This document shows positions 7,067-15,194 of a stretch of DNA of 64,000 nt, piece by piece. Both the position numbers and the translations under genes were made by a program. The notes beneath the pieces were generated by a model that worked only from the letters and a program-made list of their open reading frames with translations, was not told the origin of the DNA and did not search any database. Each line of letters opens with the position of its first letter. The first letter of the stretch is position 1. The stretch is from Luteimonas arsenica (GTDB lineage Bacteria > Pseudomonadota > Gammaproteobacteria > Xanthomonadales > Xanthomonadaceae). The stretch lies in the NCBI RefSeq assembly GCF_004352825.1, contig NZ_SJRW01000001.1, forward strand, positions 1,178,001-1,242,000. The letters are read 5' to 3'.

Positions 7067-8698
7067 ATGAGCTATCGCTACAGCGTCTGGTTCGCCTGCA
7101 TCGCCTTCACCGTGCTCAGCATCGCGCTGGCGCTGTCCTGGTCGCCGAACTGGTGGTGGGGCGCGGCCATCGCGGGGGCGCTTTCGCTGCTGGGGCTGGT
7201 CGACGTGACCCAGCGCACCAGCACGCTGCGCCAGCTGTATCCGGTGATGGCGCACTTCCGCTACGGGCTGGAGTCGGTGGGGCCGGAGATCCGGCAGTAC
7301 TTCATCGAGCGCGATACCGACGAGGTGCCGTTCTCGCGCGAGCAGCGGGCCCTGGTCTACCAGCGGGCGAAGCGGGTGCAGGACACGGTGCCCTTCGGCA
7401 CGATCCACGACGTCTACGGCAAGGACTACGAGTGGATCAACCATTCGCTGGTGCCGACCCATCTGGCCGACCACGATTTCCGGGTAACGGTGGGCGAGGG
7501 CGGGGCGGCGCCGTACGAGACCAGCCTGTTCAATATTTCGGCGATGAGCTTCGGCTCGCTGTCGGCCAACGCGATCCGTGCGCTCAACCTGGGCGCGAAG
7601 CGCGGGGGCTTCTACCACGACACCGGCGAGGGTTCGATCTCCAGCTACCACCGCGAGCACGGCGGCGACCTGGTGTGGGAGATCGGTTCGGGCTACTTCG
7701 GCTGCCGCGATGACGAGGGGCGCTTCGATCCCGGTCGCTTCGCGGCCAATGCCGCGGATCCACAGGTGAAGATGATCGAGATCAAGCTGTCGCAGGGCGC
7801 CAAGCCCGGCCACGGCGGAATGCTGCCGGGGGCGAAGGTGACGCCGGAGATCGCGGCCGCGCGCGGGGTTCCGGTGGGCGTGGACTGCGTGTCGCCGGCG
7901 CAGCATTCGGCCTTCGGGTCGCCGGTCGGGCTGCTGGAATTCGTGGCCGGGCTGCGCGAGCTGGCGGGTGGCAAGCCGGTGGGCTTCAAGCTGGCCATCG
8001 GCCATCCCTGGGAGTGGTTCGCGGTGGCCAAGGCCATGCGCGAGACCGGGATCCTGCCGGACTTCATCGTGGTCGATGGCGCCGAGGGCGGTACCGGCGC
8101 GGCGCCGGTGGAGTTCGTCAACCACATCGGCGTGCCCATGCACGAGGCGCTGATGCTGGTGCACAACACCCTGGTGGGCCTGGACCTGCGTGACCGGGTG
8201 CGGGTGGCCGCGGCGGGCAAGATCACCACCGCCTTCGACATCGCGCGCACGCTGGCCATCGGCGCGGACTGGTGCAATGCGGGGCGGGGCTTCATGTTCT
8301 CGCTGGGCTGCATCCAGTCGCGCAGTTGCCACAATGACCACTGTCCCACGGGCATCGCTACCCAGGATCCGCGCCGCTGGAAGCACCTGGACGTGGAGAT
8401 CAAGGCCGACCGGGTCGCCCACTTCCATCGCAACACGCTGATCGCGATACGCGACCTGCTGTGCGCGGCGGGGCTGTCGTCACCGGCCGAGCTGGGCCCG
8501 GAGCACATCGTGCGCCGGGTGTCGGAGCTGCACGTGAGTTCGCTGGCCAACGTCTACCAGTTCCTGAAGCCCGGCGAGCTGCTGGCCGGCGTGCCGGAGC
8601 GGCATGCGGTGTTCAAGGCCTTCTGGGACATCGCCCGCGCCGACACCTTCGCCCCGCCGCCGCGGGTGCTTGAGATGCGGGCCTCGAAGACGCATTGA
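7067..8698 (+). CDS. FMN-binding glutamate-synthase-like membrane protein
   Basis: 543 residues. Two N-terminal membrane helices (about 5-25 and 32-50) precede a domain homologous to the central FMN-binding part of glutamate synthase. Visible marks are FNISAMSFGSLSANAIRALN, GGFYHDTGEGSIS, the glycine-rich EIKLSQGAKPGHGGMLP, FIVVDGAEGGTGAAP, and the iron-sulfur triad C-x5-C-x4-C in GCIQSRSCHNDHCPTG. The glutaminase domain of true GltB is absent, so this is the stand-alone form, whose substrate is unknown. ATG 7067 opens the hydrophobic N-terminus; longer in-frame readings would run into the tRNA. It is monocistronic. Confidence 0.85.
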   Translation: MSYRYSVWFACIAFTVLSIALALSWSPNWWWGAAIAGALSLLGLVDVTQRTSTLRQLYPVMAHFRYGLESVGPEIRQYFIERDTDEVPFSREQRALVYQRAKRVQDTVPFGTIHDVYGKDYEWINHSLVPTHLADHDFRVTVGEGGAAPYETSLFNISAMSFGSLSANAIRALNLGAKRGGFYHDTGEGSISSYHREHGGDLVWEIGSGYFGCRDDEGRFDPGRFAANAADPQVKMIEIKLSQGAKPGHGGMLPGAKVTPEIAAARGVPVGVDCVSPAQHSAFGSPVGLLEFVAGLRELAGGKPVGFKLAIGHPWEWFAVAKAMRETGILPDFIVVDGAEGGTGAAPVEFVNHIGVPMHEALMLVHNTLVGLDLRDRVRVAAAGKITTAFDIARTLAIGADWCNAGRGFMFSLGCIQSRSCHNDHCPTGIATQDPRRWKHLDVEIKADRVAHFHRNTLIAIRDLLCAAGLSSPAELGPEHIVRRVSELHVSSLANVYQFLKPGELLAGVPERHAVFKAFWDIARADTFAPPPRVLEMRASKTH

Positions 8699-8715
8699 GC
8701 CGTTGGGCGGCGGTC

Positions 8716-9960
8716 TCAGCCGCCGCCATCCAAGCGGTTCACGATGGCGGTCGCGGTCATGTCGGCGCTGACGTTGCCCACGGTCGAGAACATGTCCGGG
8801 ATGTTGTCCACTGCCAGCAGCAGGCCCAGCGGCTCCACCGGAAGGCCCATGGCCTGGGTCACCGGCAGGTTGTTGGTCATGAAACTGACCTGCCCGGGCA
8901 GGCCCACCGAGCCCATGCTGATCAACGCCGACAGCACGATGGCGGTGCCGATCTGCAGGCCGCTGAGATCCAGGCCGTACATCCAGACGATGAAGCTCAC
9001 CACGCCGATGTACTGCACCGGGCTGGTGATGCGGAACAGTGACACCGCCATCGGCAGGACCAGGGCGGTGATGTGCAGCGGATAGCCCAGGCGGTTGCGC
9101 GCGCAGTCGATCATCGCCGGCAGCGAGGCCAGCGAGGACTGGGTGCTGGCGGCGATCACCTGCGCGGGGAAGATGCCGAGCAGGAAGCGCCGCACGGGCT
9201 CGTTCGCGGCCACGCGGGCCACGCCGTACAGCATCAGCGTGACCATGACGTACAGCGTGCACAGCAGCAGCACGTACCAGCCCAGCGCGCCAAGCACGGC
9301 CAGGCCCACGCGCGCGCACACCGCCAGCACCAGGGCGAAGACGCCGATCGGCGCGGCCAGCAGCACCCAGCGCACGATCACGATCATGGTGTCGGCGATG
9401 GCCTGCACCAGCTCCAGCAGCCGCGCCCGGCGCTCCGGCGCGATGCGTGTGGCGGCGAAGCCGAAAAACAGCGAGAACACCACCAGCGGCAGCATGGCGT
9501 TGGCCGCGGCCGCCGCCAACGCATTGCTGGGGATGACGGTGGTGATCCACTCGCCGAAGGAGGGCGCGCGGCCGATCACGGTGTCGTCGGCGCCGATGGC
9601 CAGGCGGAAGGCATCGACCAGCGCCTGGTCGCGCGGCACCAGCGACAGCAGCCCCGGCGCCATGAAGGCGGTGAAGCTGCCCGATGCGATCAGCAGCACG
9701 GCGAACACGGCCATCGCGCGCCGCGCGGTGCGCCCGGAGGCCGCCGCGTCGGTGGCCGAGTTCACGCCCAGCACCACCAGCGCCGCCACCAGCGGCACCA
9801 CGGTCATCTGCAGGGCGTTGAGCCAGAGCCGGCCGATCGGCTGCACCAGGTCGGCGGCCCGGGCGCCGAGTTCAGGGTCCTGCCACGACAGCAGCAGACC
9901 GGCGATCGCACCCAGGGCCAGCGCCAGCAGAACGCGGGCCGCGTTGGAGAGCCGCCGCAC
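8716..9960 (-). CDS. Dicarboxylate/amino acid:cation symporter (DAACS family, GltP/DctA-like)
   Basis: 414-residue inner-membrane carrier importing glutamate/aspartate or C4-dicarboxylates with protons or sodium. It has about eight hydrophobic helices plus re-entrant loops. Family segments include LWLNALQMTVVPLVAALVV, VIPSNALAAAA, FSLFFGFA, STQSSLASLP (the serine-rich hairpin), FRITSPVQYIGVVSF, and VGLPGQVSFMTNNLP near the transport site, with DMFSTVGNVSADMTAT late. Start GTG at 9960. It is the last gene of the leftward operon behind the RpiR regulator (88-nt gap). In that context glutamate freed from cell-wall peptides is a reasonable cargo (inference). Confidence 0.88.
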   Translation of the reverse strand: MRRLSNAARVLLALALGAIAGLLLSWQDPELGARAADLVQPIGRLWLNALQMTVVPLVAALVVLGVNSATDAAASGRTARRAMAVFAVLLIASGSFTAFMAPGLLSLVPRDQALVDAFRLAIGADDTVIGRAPSFGEWITTVIPSNALAAAAANAMLPLVVFSLFFGFAATRIAPERRARLLELVQAIADTMIVIVRWVLLAAPIGVFALVLAVCARVGLAVLGALGWYVLLLCTLYVMVTLMLYGVARVAANEPVRRFLLGIFPAQVIAASTQSSLASLPAMIDCARNRLGYPLHITALVLPMAVSLFRITSPVQYIGVVSFIVWMYGLDLSGLQIGTAIVLSALISMGSVGLPGQVSFMTNNLPVTQAMGLPVEPLGLLLAVDNIPDMFSTVGNVSADMTATAIVNRLDGGG

Positions 9961-10047
9961 GATCAGTGCACCCCGCCCTGGAGCAGCGGGAGCAGGGAGG
10001 AGACGGAACGGGGCAGGCGACGGCAGGGAATGTTCATGGCGGCATCA

Positions 10048-10884
10048 TCACTCGATCGGCGCCGCGTTTTCCACCAGCATCCGCAGGTGCGCCTCGTCCT
10101 CGCACAGCAGCAGGAACACGAGGTCCAGCAGGTGTTGCAGCGCCGCCTGGTACAGCAGCAGTTCCACCTGCGGCCGCGGGTCGTGGGCGCTGACCAGGAG
10201 CGCGATGTCGGCATGGGCGCGCAGGGCGTTCGCGGTGTGGCGGGTAATCGTGACCACCTTGCCGCCGCGCTGGCGGAAGAGTCGCGCGGTGTGGCACAGC
10301 GCGGCTTCCTGGCCGTGCTCGCACAGCACCAGCAGGACGTCGCCGGGCGCGGTGGAGGAGGTGCCCACCGCCATCAGCGCCGGGTCGAAGAGGTGGATGG
10401 CGGTGCGCCCGATCAGTGCGAGCTTGATCGCGATCGCGCGCGCGTAGAGGCCGTCATGTCCCATGCCGATGGCGTAGACCTTGTTGGCGCCGCGGATCGA
10501 TTCGGCCACGGCGGCGACGTCGGTGTGCGTGTTGAGGGCGCGTGTCACGTTCACGGCCTCGGCCTTGGCCCGCCACAGCGATTCGGCGAGCAGGACGCCC
10601 GGGTCGTCGCTGCGCCCGATGGCCCTGGCTTCGCCTTCGCCGTTCCCTGACTCGCGCCGCGCCAGCGATTCGCCGATCGAGAACTTCAGGTCGGGATAGC
10701 CCTTGAAACCCAGCTTCTGGCTGAACTTCACCACGCTGGACTGGCTGATATCCAGGGCGTTGGCGAGCTGCTGCGAGGAGTAGTCGCGCAGCAGGTGGGC
10801 GTTGTCCAGGATGAAGTCGGCGATGCGGCGTTCGATCGCCGACATCCGGTCGCGCTCCCCGCGGATCTTCGCAAGCGGCGCCAT
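10048..10884 (-). CDS. MurR/RpiR family transcriptional regulator
   Basis: 278 residues. The N-terminal HTH_6 domain occupies about residues 1-77, with the recognition segment SSQQLANALDISQSSVVKFS. A SIS (sugar isomerase) domain follows at about 120-250 (VYAIGMGHDGLYARAIAIKLALIG). SIS domains of this family bind phosphorylated sugars such as MurNAc-6-P. ATG at 10884 was selected because the HTH begins here; it lies 7 nt after the epimerase stop, which implies co-transcription. Together with the epimerase and NlpC/P60 genes it points to control by a cell-wall-derived ligand. Confidence 0.9.
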   Translation of the reverse strand: MAPLAKIRGERDRMSAIERRIADFILDNAHLLRDYSSQQLANALDISQSSVVKFSQKLGFKGYPDLKFSIGESLARRESGNGEGEARAIGRSDDPGVLLAESLWRAKAEAVNVTRALNTHTDVAAVAESIRGANKVYAIGMGHDGLYARAIAIKLALIGRTAIHLFDPALMAVGTSSTAPGDVLLVLCEHGQEAALCHTARLFRQRGGKVVTITRHTANALRAHADIALLVSAHDPRPQVELLLYQAALQHLLDLVFLLLCEDEAHLRMLVENAAPIE

Positions 10885-10891
10885 CCCGCGC

Positions 10892-11995
10892 TCAGCCTCC
10901 CGCCAGCGGTTCGAGCCCGCGCACCGAACGGATGCCCAGCCCCGGCGCGTCGCTGATCGCGATCTCGGCCTCGTTGAACTCCACGCCGCCATCGACCGGA
11001 TCGAAGGTGCACAGCGACGGTCCGTCGAGGTCGACCTTGGTGATGGTGCCGGCCTTGGCCACCGCCAGGTGCACGGCCGCGGCGACGCTGATCGCGGACT
11101 CGATCATGCAGCCGATCATGCAGTCCACGCCGTGCACCGCGGCGATGTCGGCGATGCGCACGGCGTTGGAGATGCCGCCGGTCTTCATCAGCTTGATGTT
11201 GATGATGTCGGCGGCGCGGCGCTGGATCAGGTCGATCACTTCCGCGGGGCCGAACACGCTTTCGTCGGCCATCACCGGCGTGTGCACGCGCTCGGTGACG
11301 TATTTCAGGCCGTCCATGTCGCGCGCAGGCACCGGCTGCTCCAGCAGCTCCAGGTGCACGCCGGCGTCTTCCAGGGCGTGGATGGCGAACACCGCCTGCT
11401 TCGGCGTCCAGCCCTGGTTGGCGTCCAGGCGCAGCAGGGCGCGGCCGTCGACCGCGGCGTGGATGGCCTTGACCCGTTCGATGTCCAGGCCGATGTCCTT
11501 GCCGACCTTGATCTTCAGCGACTCGAAGCCGCGGTCCACGGCCGCCAGCGAATCGGCCACCATCTTGTCGATGTAGTCGACGCTGATGGTGAGGTCGGTG
11601 GTGACCACCGGGTCGCCGCCGCCGCCGAGCATGCGGTAGAGCGGGGCGCCGTAGAGCTGGGCCCAGAGGTCGTAGAGCGCGATCTCGACCGCGGCCTTGG
11701 CGCTGGTGTTGCGCTCCATGGCGGTCTGCACCAGCTGCAGGTTGCGGTTGAGGTCGGCGACATCGCGTCCGACCAGGCGCGGGCCGATGACCTTGCCGAT
11801 GGCCTCGACGATCGAGCCGTGGGTGTCGCCGGTGATGACGGCGGTCGGCGCGGCCTCGCCGTAGCCGATGCGGCCGTCGTCGGTGTGGACCGTCACCACG
11901 ATGTCCTCGACGGTGTCGACGGTGCGCAGCGCGGTCTTGAACGGCGTCTTCAGTGGAACCCGCAGCATGGCGAGCCGGATCTCGGTGATCTTCAT
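10892..11995 (-). CDS. L-Ala-D/L-Glu (dipeptide) epimerase, enolase superfamily
   Basis: 367-residue enzyme that inverts the D-Glu of murein-derived L-Ala-D-Glu to give a normal dipeptide. It has an N-terminal capping domain (1-120) and an enolase-type barrel. The catalytic bases are K161-x-K163 (LKIKVG) and K268 (NIKLMKTGG), with metal ligands D191 (LDANQ), E219 (LLEQP) and D244 (ADES). The K-x-K/K arrangement is that of dipeptide epimerases and muconate cycloisomerases; the NlpC/P60 neighbour 16 nt upstream favours dipeptide epimerase. A related dipeptide specificity is possible. Confidence 0.85.
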   Translation of the reverse strand: MKITEIRLAMLRVPLKTPFKTALRTVDTVEDIVVTVHTDDGRIGYGEAAPTAVITGDTHGSIVEAIGKVIGPRLVGRDVADLNRNLQLVQTAMERNTSAKAAVEIALYDLWAQLYGAPLYRMLGGGGDPVVTTDLTISVDYIDKMVADSLAAVDRGFESLKIKVGKDIGLDIERVKAIHAAVDGRALLRLDANQGWTPKQAVFAIHALEDAGVHLELLEQPVPARDMDGLKYVTERVHTPVMADESVFGPAEVIDLIQRRAADIINIKLMKTGGISNAVRIADIAAVHGVDCMIGCMIESAISVAAAVHLAVAKAGTITKVDLDGPSLCTFDPVDGGVEFNEAEIAISDAPGLGIRSVRGLEPLAGG

Positions 11996-12011
11996 GGTCG
12001 GCAGGGTTCCG

Positions 12012-13409
12012 TCAGGGCCGGATGCGCTGGATGCTGGTGATGCGGTCGACGGTCGGCGTGGTCGCGTTCGACATCATCGGCAGGATCGGCGTCACCACCA
12101 CGCCGTTGAGGTGCAGGCGGACGAGGTCGTCGGCGCCCTCGGGCTTCCAGCTCATGCCGCTGGTGTCGTGGATGGCGAAGACTTCGCCGTCGTTGCCGTG
12201 GCCGATCACCATCATCACGTGGCCGGGGATGTAGACCAGGTCGCCGGGGCGCGCTTCGCGCAGCGCCTCCACGCGGGCGGCGTGGCTGTCGCCGGCGCCG
12301 AAGGGCAGGCGGTTGAGCGCGGGGCTGACCGCCTGCGCGCTGGTGTTGCGCGGGATCAGCACGCCGAAGCTGCGGTAGATCTCGGAGGCGAAGCCGCTGC
12401 AGTCGCGGGCGTTGTACGAATGCCCCCAGCCGTAGCGTTCGCCCAGGAACTTGAAGGACTGGCGGATCAGGTTGGCTTCGGTCAGCGGCAGGTAGTCGCT
12501 GGCGACCTCGGCCGAGCGCGGCAGCAGGGCGGGCTCGAAGGACAGGCTGCCGTTGACGCCGCGCACCGGCAGTTCGATCACGTGGTGGGCCGACGGAAGC
12601 TGGCCGTTGACGGCCTCCATCGCCGGCCAGTCGGCCAGCACCGGCACGCGCACGCCCATTTCCAGCTGCACGTCGGAAACGCGCGGGTTCTCCGGGGTGT
12701 AGGCGGTGCGTGCGGTGGCGCCGGTCACCACCAGGAAGGGCGCGCGGCGGCCCCAGGCGTGGATCGCCTCGCGATCGCCCTCGGCGACGTACTGCTTTTC
12801 GATCCAGGCGGCATAGCGCTGGCTGAGCACGAAATACCACTCGCCGTCGCGACTCTCGTGCAGGACGACGACGGGATCGCCCGGGAACAGCGCGCTTTCC
12901 TGGAAGCGATCGATGTCGCGGTCGCCGGCGGAGTGGAAGACGCGCAGGCGGGTCGGGAAGGCGCGCAGGTCGGCACGGGCCACGACCATGCCGTGGCGGG
13001 TGGCCTGGCTGGCGGGTACGGCATCGAGCGCGGCATTGGCCTGGATGTCGCGGAGCGCGTCGCTGGGCACCGGGCGGCCGGCGTCGTCGAAGAGTTCGCG
13101 CTCGGGCAGCTTCGAAAGCGCTTCGATCCAGCCGCGCACCTGCTCGCCGTCGATGCGCGCGGGCAGGGCTTCGAGGTCATGGATCGACGGGTCTTCGGCC
13201 TGCATGCGCGCGTTCTGCGCGGCGATCTGCGCCGGCGTCAGGACCACGCGGTCGGGATCGGGCAGGGCGGCGATCCAGTGGGCGGGCGAAAGATGGGCCT
13301 CGAGCAGGCCCGGTACGGCCAGCGGTGGCGTGGCGGGTGCGTGCCCGCGGGCGGCCAGGCCTGCCGGCAATGCGAGCAGGAGGCTGAGGAGCAGCGCGGT
13401 GGATCGCAT
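12012..13409 (-). CDS. Exported SH3 / NlpC-P60 peptidoglycan peptide hydrolase
   Basis: 465 residues. The signal peptide lies at 1-20 (STALLLSLLLALPAGLAA). Next come an N-terminal SH3b-like region with the SH3_6/SH3_7-type segments found in YkfC-like proteins, then a C-terminal NlpC/P60 cysteine peptidase. Catalytic residues visible are C337 (NARDCSGFASEIYRSFG) and H397 (YIPGHVMMVIG). Such enzymes cut the gamma-D-Glu-diamino-acid bond of cell-wall peptides and release L-Ala-D-Glu, the substrate of the epimerase encoded next. The start at 13409 was chosen for the signal peptide; an in-frame upstream codon would add a basic, non-signal stretch. First gene of the leftward operon. Confidence 0.88.
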   Translation of the reverse strand: MRSTALLLSLLLALPAGLAARGHAPATPPLAVPGLLEAHLSPAHWIAALPDPDRVVLTPAQIAAQNARMQAEDPSIHDLEALPARIDGEQVRGWIEALSKLPERELFDDAGRPVPSDALRDIQANAALDAVPASQATRHGMVVARADLRAFPTRLRVFHSAGDRDIDRFQESALFPGDPVVVLHESRDGEWYFVLSQRYAAWIEKQYVAEGDREAIHAWGRRAPFLVVTGATARTAYTPENPRVSDVQLEMGVRVPVLADWPAMEAVNGQLPSAHHVIELPVRGVNGSLSFEPALLPRSAEVASDYLPLTEANLIRQSFKFLGERYGWGHSYNARDCSGFASEIYRSFGVLIPRNTSAQAVSPALNRLPFGAGDSHAARVEALREARPGDLVYIPGHVMMVIGHGNDGEVFAIHDTSGMSWKPEGADDLVRLHLNGVVVTPILPMMSNATTPTVDRITSIQRIRP

Positions 13410-13452
13410 GGATCGTCCCCTTCCGGCGTGATCGGTGCCGGAGCGCATCATG

Positions 13453-13522
13453 GAATACATGATTCGAGCAATGCAATCAAAAAGAATAAATTATTGACGA
13501 CCAATGAACCCCATGTTACACA
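13453..13522. promoter_or_regulatory. Divergent promoter/operator region of the putative muropeptide locus
   Basis: An AT-rich island between the NlpC/P60 and transglutaminase genes. Rightward: TTGACG at 13494-13499, 17 nt, TACACA at 13517-13522. Leftward, reading the complement: TTGATT, 17 nt, TATTCC. Two dyads overlap these elements: GAAT-n5-ATTC (13453-13465) and AATAA-A-TTATT (13485-13495). They are candidate sites for the RpiR regulator encoded in the locus; the assignment is inferred from position and symmetry. Confidence 0.5.
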
Positions 13523-13564
13523 GCCTGCACGCAGTTCCGGGGGCCAGGAGAGGGGCTTTCAGCG

Positions 13565-15145
13565 ATGCCTGCAGTCGATCCAGCGTGCAGCAAAACAAGC
13601 GCGGCAAGGGGGCCGCACCGGCGCGCCGGGCGTACGTCCGGTGCTGCGGCTGCCGTGCTGGTTGCGATGATCGCGGGGAGCGCGGTGGTCGCGAACGCGG
13701 GGTATTCCGACGCATCCCGGCCGGTCGTAGACGCGGCCCACGATGACATCGGTGCGCGGCTGGCCGCGCCGCAGCGCATCGTCGACCTGGTCGATGCCGG
13801 TGACTTCAAGGGTGCCGAAGCCGCCATCGCCACCGCGCTGGACGACGCCTCGCTCGGGGCCGACCAGCGCATGGCGCTCGAGTTCCAGCGCGAACGGATG
13901 CGGCGCATCCTGCTGGATTTCCGCCTGGACGAGGCCGGCGCCAAAGAGCGTCTGCGCCGCGACATCCCGGACATGAGCGATGCGGACTTCGCGCGCTGGG
14001 ACGCCGAAGGCCTGATTGAAGCGCGGGTGATCGACGGCGAGCGCCGCTGGTTCAACCGCGGCCCGTCCAATCTGTACCGGCTGAGCGGGGAGGCGCGCCA
14101 GCGCCGCGTCACGCCGCTGAAGTTCTACGACAGCCCGCTGGAGGAAGCGCACCCGCACCACGTGCAGGTGCGCGATGCCGCGCTGGCCAGCGGAGAACGC
14201 GCGGTCGCGCCGCAGCGCGTGCGCGTGACCCAGTCCCTGACGGTCAAGCCCGACCAGGTGCCGGCGGGCGAGACCGTCCGCGCCTGGCTGCCGTTCCCGC
14301 GAGCGATTCCCGGGCAGCAGGAAGGCATCGAACTGCAGTCGACGGTTCCGGCAGCACACCAGTTGGCGCCGGAATCCGCGCTGCAGCGCACGGTGTACAT
14401 GGAGGCCCCGGCCGTGGCCGGCGAGCCGACCATGTTCTCGGTCACCTACGAGTTGACCGTCCAGGCCCAGTACGCCGACATCGACCCGGAGAAAGTGGTG
14501 CCGGCGGAGATCACCCCGGAGCTGGCGCCCTTCGTCGCCGAGCGCGCGCCGCACGTGGTCTTCAGCGACGCCATGCGCCTGAAGTCCGCGCAGGTGGTTG
14601 GCGACGAGACCAACCCCTACCGCATCGCGCAGAAGCTGTTTGCCGCCGTGGATTCGATTCCCTGGGCCGGTGCGCGCGAGTACTCGACCATCACCAACAT
14701 CGGCGAACACGCCCTGGAGCAGGGCCACGCCGACTGCGGCCAGCAGACCCTGCTGCTGATCACCCTGCTGCGCATGAACGGCATCCCTGCGCGCTGGCAG
14801 TCGGGCTGGATCTTCTCCGACGGCGAATACAACAACATGCACGACTGGGGCTGGATGTACCTGGCCCCCTACGGCTGGGTGCCGATGGACGTGACCTTCG
14901 GCCGCCTGCCCGACGCCGCGCCCGCGCTGCAGGACTTCTACCTGGGCGGCCTGGACGCCTGGCGCATCGCCTTCAACGACGACTGGTCGCGCGAGTTCGT
15001 GCCGGCCAAGCAGCACCCGCGTTCGGAAACCGTCGACCTGCAGCGTGGCGAGGTCGAGTGGGACGGCGGGAACCTGTATTTCGACCAGTGGAGTTACGAC
15101 TTCGAGTGGCAGCTGCTGCCGCCGGTCACGGACGAGCGCGACTGA
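13565..15145 (+). CDS. Exported transglutaminase-like cysteine protease-fold protein
   Basis: 526 residues. An N-terminal hydrophobic segment (about 26-45) follows a basic, unusually long n-region. A helical region (60-150) and a beta-rich middle lead to a transglutaminase-core domain with the complete triad C391 (HADCGQQTLLL), H426 (NMHDWGWMYL) and D442 (VPMDVTFG). Bacterial members are mostly peptidases or amidases rather than cross-linkers. ATG 13565 is the first start after the candidate promoter; a later start is possible. It is 49 nt upstream of the TonB receptor gene, so it likely processes the same substrate at the cell surface or in the periplasm. Confidence 0.82.
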   Translation: MPAVDPACSKTSAARGPHRRAGRTSGAAAAVLVAMIAGSAVVANAGYSDASRPVVDAAHDDIGARLAAPQRIVDLVDAGDFKGAEAAIATALDDASLGADQRMALEFQRERMRRILLDFRLDEAGAKERLRRDIPDMSDADFARWDAEGLIEARVIDGERRWFNRGPSNLYRLSGEARQRRVTPLKFYDSPLEEAHPHHVQVRDAALASGERAVAPQRVRVTQSLTVKPDQVPAGETVRAWLPFPRAIPGQQEGIELQSTVPAAHQLAPESALQRTVYMEAPAVAGEPTMFSVTYELTVQAQYADIDPEKVVPAEITPELAPFVAERAPHVVFSDAMRLKSAQVVGDETNPYRIAQKLFAAVDSIPWAGAREYSTITNIGEHALEQGHADCGQQTLLLITLLRMNGIPARWQSGWIFSDGEYNNMHDWGWMYLAPYGWVPMDVTFGRLPDAAPALQDFYLGGLDAWRIAFNDDWSREFVPAKQHPRSETVDLQRGEVEWDGGNLYFDQWSYDFEWQLLPPVTDERD

Positions 15146-15194
15146 GACACCGCAAGACAACCACCATTGATGACCTGTTCCGGGGAGAGCAACG

